NCBI GenBank assembly: GCA_030837785.1
Contig: JAUQYA010000002.1
Span: 1 to 8,813, forward strand
Length of the DNA stretch: 8,813 nt
Source: Albidovulum sp.
Lineage (GTDB): Bacteria; Pseudomonadota; Alphaproteobacteria; Rhodobacterales; Rhodobacteraceae
Direction of reading: 5' to 3'
Below the pieces are notes generated by a model. It had not been told where the DNA came from and searched no databases. It was given only the letters and a program-made list of their open reading frames with translations. Positions 1 to 5,339 of the stretch are shown one piece after another. Both the position numbers and the translations under genes were made by a program. Every line of letters starts with the position of its first letter. Position 1 is the first letter of the stretch.

Positions 1-720
1 CAGATAGGCCGCGTTGGCCTTGTCGACCGCCTTCAGGAAGGTGACGATCTTGTCCTTGTTGGCCTGGCCGAACTCGCGGTTCACGACCCAGCCGTCGAAG
101 GTGGGAAAGCCCCACTCGGCGGTCTGGTCGGCACCGATGACGAGCGTGCCCGTCTTCAGGATCTCGGACTGGACCGGCTGCCAGACCCAGGCCGCGTCGA
201 TCACGCCCTGTTCCCAGGCCGCCGCGATCTGGTCGGGCGGCATGTTCATGATCGTCACGTCGGTCTCGGCGATGCCCTCGTGCTGGAGCGCGCCCATCAG
301 CGAGTAATGCGCGGTCGATCCGACCGGCACGCCGATGCGCTTGCCCTTGAGATCGGCGAGGCTTGCGATTCCGGAACCGTTGTGCGCGATCAGCGACTCG
401 GCCTTGCCGATCACGTCGGAATAGGCGATCAGCTGGATGTCGACCCCCTGGCTGGTCGCGATCGCCAGCGGCGAGGAGCCGAGTTCGGAAAGGACGACAT
501 CTCCCGACGCCATCGCCGCGATCACATCGGTGCCCGCGGCGAACTTGCGCCATTCGATCTCCCAGCCGGTGTCCGCCGCCAGCGTGTCCGACGTCGACAG
601 AAGCTGCATCGGTATCGGGTTGCCGAAATGGCCGATGATGATCTTCTCGGCCGAGGCCGCGCCCGCCAGCATGGCAAAGGCCGAAACGCCGATCGCGAGA
701 TAGCTGAGTGTCCGTTTCAT
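1..720 (-). CDS. Taurine/sulfonate-type ABC transporter periplasmic binding protein (TauA-like), partial
   Basis: This is the N-terminal 240 codons of a periplasmic solute-binding protein; the C-terminal end lies beyond the left edge. Translation begins MKRTLSYLAIGVSAFAMLAG, a classic signal peptide (KR, a hydrophobic core, then ASA before E25, likely cleavage 24/25). The mature start, EKIIIGHFGNPIPMQ, and later stretches such as AAGTDVIAAMASGDVVLSEL, LADLKGKRIGVPVGSTAHYS and WEQGVIDAAWVWQP are typical of the TauA/SsuA/NMT1 family, which captures taurine and related sulfonates for an ABC importer. The family is about 320-340 residues, so roughly a quarter is missing. The start is supported by GGAGG nine bases upstream. 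It follows the racemase gene by 42 nt on the same strand, so it is probably the third gene of the cuyA operon. The ATPase and permease (tauB/tauC-like) would be expected just outside the window. Position next to a cysteate lyase suggests cysteate or a similar amino-sulfonate as ligand; that is inference, and taurine remains possible. Confidence 0.88.
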   Translation of the reverse strand, partial: MKRTLSYLAIGVSAFAMLAGAASAEKIIIGHFGNPIPMQLLSTSDTLAADTGWEIEWRKFAAGTDVIAAMASGDVVLSELGSSPLAIATSQGVDIQLIAYSDVIGKAESLIAHNGSGIASLADLKGKRIGVPVGSTAHYSLMGALQHEGIAETDVTIMNMPPDQIAAAWEQGVIDAAWVWQPVQSEILKTGTLVIGADQTAEWGFPTFDGWVVNREFGQANKDKIVTFLKAVDKANAAYL

Positions 721-762
721 GGTTGGTTCCCTCCGTGTTGTTGTCGTCGTCATGTCGGGCAG

Positions 763-1479
763 TTACATTGCCGCCCGCTTCGTCCCCGCACCACAGCCGA
801 GCGCGAAGTCCCTGATCGCCTCGACAAGCACGTCGAGCGTGTCGAAGGCCACCGCGCCCCCGGCGACCGCGTCGGCGATCAGCGAGAACTCGGTACAGGC
901 GATCATCTGCACGCGCGCGCCCCCTGCAAGCAGGAATGCAGACGCCGCGCCCAGCACCGCGCGGGCGGCCTCGTCCGCCCCTCCCGCCTTGATCCGACGG
1001 ATCGCGGACAGTAGCGCCGCCTCGTCTTCGGGGTAAAGGGGCTCCAGCCCCGCCGCCTCCATCCGCGCCTCGAAGAGCGCGGTCCTGCGCACCGCCGGAG
1101 AGGCGAGGATGCCGACCCTGCCGCCGGTGCCCGCAAGGGCGCGCGCCCGCGCGACCGCCAGCGTGACCATGTCGAGAAACGGCACCGTCACGGCATCCCT
1201 GATCGCCGGGGCGAAGTGATGGGCGGTGTTGCAGGGCATCGCAAGCGCCTCCGCCCCGGCCGCCTGAAGCCCGCGCGCCATCGCCGCCAGCACCGGCGCG
1301 GGATCCTCGCCACGGCCCTCGAGCAGCCAGGCGATCCGCGAGGGAACCTGCGGGTTCTGGTCAACGACAAGGTGGATGTGGCCGGAATCGTCCTTAGCCC
1401 CGGCGGCCCGGATGACCCGCTGCATCAGAAGCACCGTCGCCTCCGGCCCCATGCCGCCGAGAATGCCGACCGTCCTCAT
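763..1479 (-). CDS. Aspartate/glutamate racemase family protein; candidate cysteate racemase
   Basis: The 238-residue product is a full-length member of the PLP-independent aspartate racemase family, which inverts amino acids with two cysteines acting as acid and base. Visible landmarks are GGMGPEAT (residues 8-15), the first catalytic cysteine in MPCNTAHH (C83) and the second in ACTEFS (C195). R48 in NPQVPSR and K164 in RIKAG match, as far as I recall, the substrate-carboxylate-binding Arg and Lys of archaeal aspartate racemase. All key residues therefore appear intact. The start has GGAGG four bases upstream. The gene lies 28 nt after cuyA and 42 nt before the sulfonate-binding protein gene, all on one strand, so co-transcription is likely. 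Cysteate is aspartate with the side-chain carboxylate replaced by sulfonate, so conversion of D- to L-cysteate for the lyase is an attractive but unproven role. Plain aspartate racemase activity is the alternative. Family assignment is firm; substrate is inferred. Confidence 0.87.
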   Translation of the reverse strand: MRTVGILGGMGPEATVLLMQRVIRAAGAKDDSGHIHLVVDQNPQVPSRIAWLLEGRGEDPAPVLAAMARGLQAAGAEALAMPCNTAHHFAPAIRDAVTVPFLDMVTLAVARARALAGTGGRVGILASPAVRRTALFEARMEAAGLEPLYPEDEAALLSAIRRIKAGGADEAARAVLGAASAFLLAGGARVQMIACTEFSLIADAVAGGAVAFDTLDVLVEAIRDFALGCGAGTKRAAM

Positions 1480-1507
1480 GCGCCCTCCGGCGTCGCCGCA
1501 CTATGGC

Positions 1508-2503
1508 TCATGCGAAGGTACCCGGATAGCCGAACAGCGCCGCAGCCCCCCCGGTGTGAAGGAAGACGATGCGCTCGCCCTTCCCGAACCGGCCCTTGCG
1601 ACAGTAGTCGATCAGCCCGGCCGCGCCCTTGCCGGAATAGACCGGGTCGAGCAGGATGCCCTCAAGCTCGGCGAACATCCGGATCGCCTCGATCGTGTCC
1701 GCCCGCGGGATGCCATAGCCCTCGCCGACGTAGTCGGTATCGGCCACCACGTCCTCGCGCCGCACGACGCCCGGGCAGCCCAGCTTCTCGGCGGTGCGCT
1801 GCGCCAGCAGGAAGACGTTCTCCTCCTGTTTCGGCTTCGCCGCCCTGACCCCGAAGCCCAGAAGCGGAATCCCGGCATTGATCGCCTTCAGCCCGACCAC
1901 AAGCCCCGCCTGCGTCCCGGCGCTGCCGGTTGCCGTGACGATGTGGTCGATGCGCAACCCGCGGTCGTTGGCCTGCCCGACAAGCTCGAAGGCGCAGTTG
2001 ACGTAGCCAAGCGCCCCGGTCGGGTTCGATCCGCCGCCGGGGATGGTGTAGACGCGGCGCCCCTCGCGGCGGAACGCCTCGGCCGAAAGCTCCAGTTCCC
2101 GGTTCATGTCGAGCCCGCCCGGCCGCGTCTCGGTGGTCGCGCCGTGGAGGTGATCGAGCAGGACGTTGCCGTTGCCGGTATAGTTGGGGTCACTGGAGCC
2201 GGTGCGGTCCTCCAAGAGAAGGTGGCATTTCATCCCCAGCCTCGCCGCGAAGGCCGCGGTCTGGCGGGCGTGGTTGGACTGGGTCGCGCCTTGGGTCATC
2301 ACCATGTCCGCGCCCTCGGCCAGCGCCTCGGCCATCAGGAACTCGAGCTTGCGCGTCTTGTTGCCGCCGGTCGAGAGCCCGGTGCAATCGTCGCGCTTGA
2401 TCCAGATCTCCGGCCCGCCAAGCTCCCGGCCGAGCCGGTCGAGCCGTTCGAGCGGCGTCGGCAGATGGGCGAGAAAGATGCGCGGGAAGCGGGCGAGGTG
2501 CAT
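1508..2503 (-). CDS. cuyA: L-cysteate sulfo-lyase (PLP-dependent desulfonase)
   Basis: The 331-residue protein belongs to the D-cysteine desulfhydrase / ACC deaminase branch of fold-type II PLP enzymes. The best match is CuyA (EC 4.4.1.25), which cleaves L-cysteate to pyruvate, ammonium and sulfite in the cytoplasm. Visible features are the start MHLARFPR, the PLP lysine K49 in GGNKTRKLEF, the S76-N77-H78 motif in TQGATQSNHARQ, the long block TIPGGGSNPTGALGYVNCAF (153-172), the phosphate-binding loop TGSAGTQAG (192-200) and LDPVYSGKGAAGLID and FLHTGGAAALFGYPG near the C-terminus. The open frame extends 57 nt further upstream to 2560, but the ATG at 2503 is chosen because it has AAGGAAGGA six bases upstream and gives the family's usual N-terminus. 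The gene is first in an operon with a racemase-family gene and a sulfonate-binding protein gene, and is divergent from a LysR-type regulator. The alternative, D-cysteine desulfhydrase, is less likely given this sequence and context. Confidence 0.88.
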   Translation of the reverse strand: MHLARFPRIFLAHLPTPLERLDRLGRELGGPEIWIKRDDCTGLSTGGNKTRKLEFLMAEALAEGADMVMTQGATQSNHARQTAAFAARLGMKCHLLLEDRTGSSDPNYTGNGNVLLDHLHGATTETRPGGLDMNRELELSAEAFRREGRRVYTIPGGGSNPTGALGYVNCAFELVGQANDRGLRIDHIVTATGSAGTQAGLVVGLKAINAGIPLLGFGVRAAKPKQEENVFLLAQRTAEKLGCPGVVRREDVVADTDYVGEGYGIPRADTIEAIRMFAELEGILLDPVYSGKGAAGLIDYCRKGRFGKGERIVFLHTGGAAALFGYPGTFA

Positions 2504-2520
2504 GACGAATCCTTCCTTAA
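2504..2520 (-). promoter_or_regulatory. Ribosome binding site that fixes the cuyA start
   Basis: Read on the minus strand, AAGGAAGGA is followed by six bases and then the ATG at 2503. The longer open frame starting at 2560 has no comparable site, and its extra 19 residues are unlike the family N-terminus and would run into the divergent regulatory region. Confidence 0.75.
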
Positions 2521-2610
2521 CTTGCATGTCACAAATAACACGCGGGGATTCTCTCGCCAAAATGCGAAATTCTTGATATATTATGCAAGAATTGCATGTA
2601 AGGGGGCGCC
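2504..2610. promoter_or_regulatory. Divergent cuyA / lysR control region with LysR-type operator candidates
   Basis: This 107-nt gap between two divergent starts is clearly richer in A and T than its surroundings. It holds a perfect 15-nt palindrome, ATGCAA-GAA-TTGCAT (2583-2597), which contains the T-N11-A pattern typical of LysR-type binding boxes (T2584, A2596). Two 8-nt arms, AATTCTTG (2568-2575) and CAAGAATT (2586-2593), form a second, overlapping inverted repeat with a 10-nt spacer. The octamer TTGCATGT occurs twice in the same direction, at 2522-2529 and 2592-2599, exactly 70 nt apart, so on the same face of the helix. A weak minus-strand promoter pair for cuyA may be TTGGCG and TTATTT with a 16-nt spacer. 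The palindrome sits close to the regulator's own start, as expected for a self-repressing LysR recognition site. Binding is inferred. Confidence 0.6.
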
Positions 2611-3585
2611 ATGCGGCTGGAATGGCTCGACGACATCCTCGCCGTCGCGCAGGCCGGCTCCTTCGCCGAGGCCGCCGACCGGCGCCGGCTGACGCAGTCG
2701 GCCTTCTCGCGCCGGATCCAGAGCATCGAGGAGTATGTCGGCGTCGAGCTTTTCGACCGGGGCCACAAGCCCGTCCAGTTGCGCCCGACCACCGAGGCGC
2801 AGCGCGAGCAGATCCAGCAGCTCGCGACCCGGCTGCGCCAGCTGGTCGAGGAACTGCGCCACGGCGAACGGCAATCGCAAAACCGCGTCGTGATCGCCAG
2901 CCAGCATGCGCTGACGACCTCGCTCACCCCGGGCCTGGTGCGCGACATGCAGGGCGACCATGCGGACATCCACGTGCGCCTGCGCTCGGCCAACCTCGAC
3001 GAATGCATCGGGCTTCTCCTCTCCAAGCAGGCCGATCTGGCGCTGGTCTACAAGGTTCCCGGCGAAGGCCCGCCGATGGAGGCCGACTACATCGAGACCA
3101 TCGAGGTCGGCACCGACCGGCTGGTCCCGGTCGCCGCGCCGGCCGTGGCGGCGGGGCTCGCCGGAACCGGCGGCGACCTGCCGACCGTCGCCTATCCGGC
3201 CGACGTCTATTTCGGCACCGTCTTCGACCGCTACATCGCCCCCCGGATCGAGGCGGGCTTCACCCTCACCCCCAGGGTGGAGACGGCGCTGACGCTGGCG
3301 GCGGTGGAACTCGCCGGCGCCGGGATCGGAATTGCCTGGGTGCCGCAGTCGCTGGCCCTGCGCGGCGTTCCGGCGGGAACCCTCCTCGACCTCGGCCATG
3401 TCCTTCCCGGCTGCGATCTCATCGTCACCGCGGTCCGGCTGACCGGCGGTTCGGGCGCCGCCGGAGACGCCCTGTGGTCGATCCTCGACGCGAGGGCAAG
3501 GCGCCTTGGCACCGCCACTCCCGCCCCGGATCATCGGCTCCCGGGGGCCGGACACGATCCCGATGGTGCCCCCGGAGGGGCCTGA
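2611..3585 (+). CDS. LysR-type transcriptional regulator, divergent from cuyA
   Basis: This 324-residue protein has the N-terminal winged helix-turn-helix of the LysR family: MRLEWLDDILAVAQAGSFAE, then LTQSAFSRRIQSIEEYVGVE and LFDRG (residues 1-60). A linker helix and a C-terminal effector-binding domain follow from about residue 90 to 300 (NRVVIASQHAL; ADLALVYKVPGEG; GAGIGIAWVPQSLA). Such proteins bind DNA as tetramers and respond to a pathway metabolite. The divergent position next to the cysteate lyase operon makes it the likely activator of that operon, with cysteate or a related sulfonate as possible inducer; this is inference from context. The start at 2611 has a purine-rich AGGGGG just upstream. 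The last ~20 residues (from about DHRLPGAGHD) are low-complexity, rich in Gly/Pro/Ala, and lie over the remnant of a convergent MFS gene (55-nt overlap), so the original C-terminus may have been altered. Length is slightly above the usual ~300. Confidence 0.87.
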   Translation: MRLEWLDDILAVAQAGSFAEAADRRRLTQSAFSRRIQSIEEYVGVELFDRGHKPVQLRPTTEAQREQIQQLATRLRQLVEELRHGERQSQNRVVIASQHALTTSLTPGLVRDMQGDHADIHVRLRSANLDECIGLLLSKQADLALVYKVPGEGPPMEADYIETIEVGTDRLVPVAAPAVAAGLAGTGGDLPTVAYPADVYFGTVFDRYIAPRIEAGFTLTPRVETALTLAAVELAGAGIGIAWVPQSLALRGVPAGTLLDLGHVLPGCDLIVTAVRLTGGSGAAGDALWSILDARARRLGTATPAPDHRLPGAGHDPDGAPGGA

Positions 3586-3881
3586 CCCGCTCCGGCGCCC
3601 CCAAGCCCGGTCGCCCGGCCATAGCTCCCAGGACTGAAGCCGAGGTAGAGACCGGCCGTCACCGCCACGAAGCCGACATGGATCATCCATCCCGCGCTGT
3701 AGCTTCCCGTCCGGTCATGGACCAGGGCGAGAAGGAGCGGGGCGCGCGAGGCGATGAGAAAGCCGCCGCCCTGCATCAGCGCGGCGAGCGTTCCGGCCTG
3801 TTCGGGAAGCGGCAGGTGGTCGAGCGCCGTCACCATCGCCAGCGCGAAGCCGCTGCCGAGGCCGGCGCCGCAGATGCCCAT
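3531..3881 (-). pseudogene. C-terminal remnant of a CynX-type MFS transporter
   Basis: On the minus strand, positions 3881 to about 3615 encode a stretch of some 88 residues typical of the C-terminal end of CynX/NimT-like (cyanate-type) major facilitator transporters: GICGAGLGSGFALAMVTAL, AGTLAALMQGGGFLIA, LVHDRTGSYSAGWMIHVGF and VTAGLYLGFSPGSYGR, with about three membrane segments. The frame closes with a stop at 3531. The family normally has about 400 residues and 12 membrane segments, so roughly three quarters of the protein is absent. Upstream of 3881 the frame stays open to 4379 by chance, but the sequence stops resembling a transporter and instead encodes, on the opposite strand, part of an amidohydrolase. 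I see no usable start or ribosome site at the junction, so this is read as a dead fragment. Family assignment is from pattern recognition. Confidence 0.72.
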
Positions 3882-4124
3882 TTCGACAAGACGCTCATCG
3901 GCATGGACTGGTTCTGCTACCGGTTCGGCCCAACCCGCAACGACCGCATCCTCGCGGACCGCCGCGCCAAGCGGGAGCCTGGCATCGACGCGCGCCGCCA
4001 GTCGGCCCGCCAGATCGCCCAGATGCTGCGCCTCGGCGTGACCCATATCCGCAGCCATGTCGATGTCGACACCGAGATCGGCATTGCCGCCATCGAAGGC
4101 GTCATCGCGACGCGCGAGGCCGTC
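3879..4124 (+). pseudogene. Internal remnant of a cytosine-deaminase-like amidohydrolase
   Basis: In the plus-strand frame of position 3879, about 82 residues resemble the N-terminal half of cytosine deaminase-like metal-dependent hydrolases: HFDKTLIGMDW, a middle stretch with GPTRNDRILADRRAKREPG, and LRLGVTHIRSHVDVDTEIG followed by IEGVIATREAV. In intact relatives the first block reads as an HxH metal site followed by LDK or FDK, and the second carries the conserved RxHVDxD. Here the sequence begins at the second histidine of the HxH motif, just where the opposite-strand MFS remnant begins, so the first metal-binding histidine and the N-terminal ~60 residues are gone. The C-terminal ~300 residues, including the later catalytic residues, are also missing. 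It cannot make an active enzyme. The frame is open far on both sides only because stops are rare in GC-rich DNA. Family call is by motif recall. Confidence 0.7.
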
Positions 4125-4338
4125 CGCCACCTGGCAGGCCGACTGGCGGCGCACTATCTCGCCCAGCGCAACGGCATGCCGACCGATGCGATGCCCGCTG
4201 TCGATTGGGGGCTTGGGCGTCCGCCGCAAATATCGTATACAATCCTCAGGGCGCAAAGCTTTCGGAAAATCGCCTTTGCATTGACGGCACGGCGCGCGTA
4301 TCGGACAACCGAGTTCGGCATTCTGGATCAGGACAATC
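4125..4338. other. Unassigned tail of the remnant region and gntR upstream region
   Basis: No intact gene is visible here. From 4125 to about 4220 the plus-strand frame continuing from the amidohydrolase remnant still has coding-like third-position composition and reads GRLAAHYLAQRNGMP, TDAMPAVDWGLG; I do not recognise it. It may be the C-terminal shred of another deleted gene. From about 4225 the composition becomes more A/T-rich, with a TGTATACA-like site at 4232-4243, and leads into the gntR ribosome site (AGGA at 4330-4333). A possible -35 (TTGACG, 4281-4286) has no convincing -10 partner. Confidence 0.4.
4232..4243. promoter_or_regulatory. Candidate GntR (FCD-type) operator upstream of gntR
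   Basis: The 12-mer ATCGTATACAAT is a near-perfect palindrome (one mismatched pair) about 100 nt before the gntR start. Its core matches seven of eight positions of the TGTATACA-type sites known for several FCD-class GntR regulators. A similar core lies before the ABC operon at 5274-5281. This suggests self-regulation; binding is not shown by sequence alone. Confidence 0.4.
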
Positions 4339-5049
4339 ATGGCGGCCAGCGAGAAGAGCGAAAAGTCGACGACCTCCAAGTCCGATGCCGTCTACCGCAC
4401 CCTCAAGCGCGCGATCCTCGATCAGGCGCTCGCCGCCGGCACCAAGCTGCCGGAGGATTCGATCGGCGAGCGTCTCGGCGTCAGCCGCACCATCGTCCGC
4501 CAGGCGCTGGCGCGGCTGAGCGGCGAGGGCCTGGTCGAACTGCGGCCGCACAAGGGCGCCTGCGTGGCGCAGCCGAGCCTCCAGGACGCGCGCAACATTT
4601 TCGCCGTCCGCCAGGCGCTCGAAGCCCTTGTCGTCGACACGCTCGCAGGCAAGCTGACGCCGCAGCAGCTTCGCCGGATCGAAGCCCATGTCGACGCCGA
4701 AGACCTCGCCCGGGCCAGCAATTCCGCCAATTCCATCCAGCTCGCCGGCGAATTCCACGTCCTTCTGGCGCAACTGACGGACAACGACGTTCTGGCGCGC
4801 TACGTGACCGAGGTCGTCTCCCGGTCGTCGCTGATCCTCTCGCTCTATGGCCGGCCGCATTCCTCCGACTGCGCGGTCTCCGAGCATCGCAGGATCATCG
4901 AGGCGCTGGTCAATTCCGACCACAAGACGGCCTGCTCGCTGATGCACGAGCATATCGACGCCATCACCACCCGCGCCCTGCTCAAGGGCAATCCGGAAAA
5001 GGATTTCCCCGACCTTCTGGTGGCTTATGCCAAGGCCGAGGGGCTTTAG
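4339..5049 (+). CDS. GntR-family transcriptional regulator with FCD ligand-binding domain
   Basis: The 236-residue protein has a winged helix-turn-helix at residues 16-80 (YRTLKRAILDQALAAGTKLP, IGERLGVSRTIVRQALARLS, GLVELRPHKGACV), the pattern of the GntR FadR/VanR group. An all-helical FCD domain follows (about 84-215). Metal-ligand histidines of FCD domains are visible at H140 (GEFHVLLAQL), H183 (SEHRRI) and H205 (MHEHIDAI), but the aspartate usually four residues before the first histidine is Ala136 here, so the metal site may be incomplete or differently made. AGGA lies five bases before the ATG, supporting the start. These regulators usually repress a neighbouring catabolic or transport operon until an organic acid or related effector binds. 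The next gene set, 290 nt downstream on the same strand, is a Pot-type ABC importer, its most likely target. The amidohydrolase remnant upstream may be what is left of a former partner gene. Confidence 0.88.
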   Translation: MAASEKSEKSTTSKSDAVYRTLKRAILDQALAAGTKLPEDSIGERLGVSRTIVRQALARLSGEGLVELRPHKGACVAQPSLQDARNIFAVRQALEALVVDTLAGKLTPQQLRRIEAHVDAEDLARASNSANSIQLAGEFHVLLAQLTDNDVLARYVTEVVSRSSLILSLYGRPHSSDCAVSEHRRIIEALVNSDHKTACSLMHEHIDAITTRALLKGNPEKDFPDLLVAYAKAEGL

Positions 5050-5050
5050 A

Positions 5051-5085
5051 GCGCCGCCCGTTTCACGCTGAAGCGCGGGCGTCGC
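5051..5085 (+). terminator. Possible gntR terminator hairpin without a U tract
   Basis: Starting two bases after the gntR stop codon, GCGCCGCCCG and CGGGCGTCGC can pair over 10 positions with one mismatch around a 15-nt loop; the loop itself can form a small TTCA/TGAA hairpin. No run of T follows, so intrinsic termination would be weak. It may instead protect the 3' end of the gntR message or be chance in GC-rich DNA. Confidence 0.35.
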
Positions 5086-5118
5086 GGCCGGCCCGCCCAT
5101 GCCCTGCCACGGGCAGCG

Positions 5119-5144
5119 CCCGCCCCCATCCGCCCCCCTCCCCC
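5119..5144 (-). other. Four-tract G-quadruplex motif on the minus strand
   Basis: The plus strand has C tracts of 3, 5, 6 and 5 at 5119-5121, 5123-5127, 5133-5138 and 5140-5144, separated by 1, 5 and 1 bases. On the minus strand this is a textbook G3+N1-7 quadruplex pattern. It lies between gntR and the ABC operon promoter. Whether it folds, or is just skewed GC-rich spacer, cannot be told from sequence. Confidence 0.45.
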
Positions 5145-5250
5145 TCCTTCGAGCGCGCACCGGGTCCGCACATCAGGTTTGCACATGGGCGGGATCTCCC
5201 TGCCCGCGCCGGCCGGACGGGTGATCCCAGGCGATGCCCCCGCACCGATT

Positions 5251-5300
5251 TGTGTGCTATATTGATATAAAATTGCATACACATATTGACAGGATCGTAT
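5251..5300 (+). promoter_or_regulatory. AT-rich promoter/operator island of the ABC importer operon
   Basis: This stretch is sharply A/T-rich against its GC-rich flanks and ends about 40 nt before the ATPase start. It holds a perfect -35-like hexamer TTGACA at 5286-5291 (without a clear -10 partner), a TATAT-TG-ATATA dyad at 5258-5269, flanking TGTGT (5251-5255) and ACACA (5279-5283) arms, and ATATTGA repeated at 5259-5265 and 5283-5289 or nearby. The core TGCATACA at 5274-5281 matches seven of eight bases of TGTATACA and resembles the site before gntR, so it is a candidate operator for that regulator. Confidence 0.5.
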
Positions 5301-5339
5301 CCCGTATGGAACCCTGCCCGAAAGATCCGAGAGGGGGCC

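Larger units (their letters stand above)
5050..5339. other. Intergenic region between gntR and the ABC operon
   Basis: I see no convincing gene in these 290 nt. Three parts stand out: a GC-rich hairpin directly after the gntR stop codon (5051-5085), a C-rich tract with small hairpins (5104-5205), and an abrupt A/T-rich island (5251-5300) that probably holds the operon promoter and operator. Open frames crossing it on either strand are low-complexity Arg/Pro/Gly-rich translations of GC-rich DNA and are not credible proteins. Confidence 0.7.

Noticed and set aside
280..1014. Plus-strand open frames opposite the binding protein and racemase genes
   Set aside because: They are antisense to two well-supported genes, and their translations are low-complexity Arg/His-rich with no recognisable motif.
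2504..2560. A 19-residue longer N-terminus for CuyA
   Set aside because: The ATG at 2503 has a strong ribosome site and gives the family's normal start; the extension would run through the divergent control region.
2521..2600. The 70-nt-spaced TTGCATGT repeats as a phage or integrase attachment site
   Set aside because: There is no integrase, tRNA gene or mobile element nearby; a regulatory role in the divergent promoter region is simpler.
3531..4379. A 282-codon minus-strand open frame as one intact gene
   Set aside because: Only the last ~88 recognisable residues look like an MFS transporter; the first ~166 residues are antisense to the amidohydrolase remnant and gntR upstream DNA, and no family resemblance or start signal is seen.
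2583..5270. An 895-codon plus-strand open frame
   Set aside because: It crosses the LysR gene, the remnant region and gntR in other frames, and most of its translation is Arg/Pro/Gly-rich shadow sequence. Only the part from 3879 to about 4124 resembles a protein family, and that is reported as a remnant.
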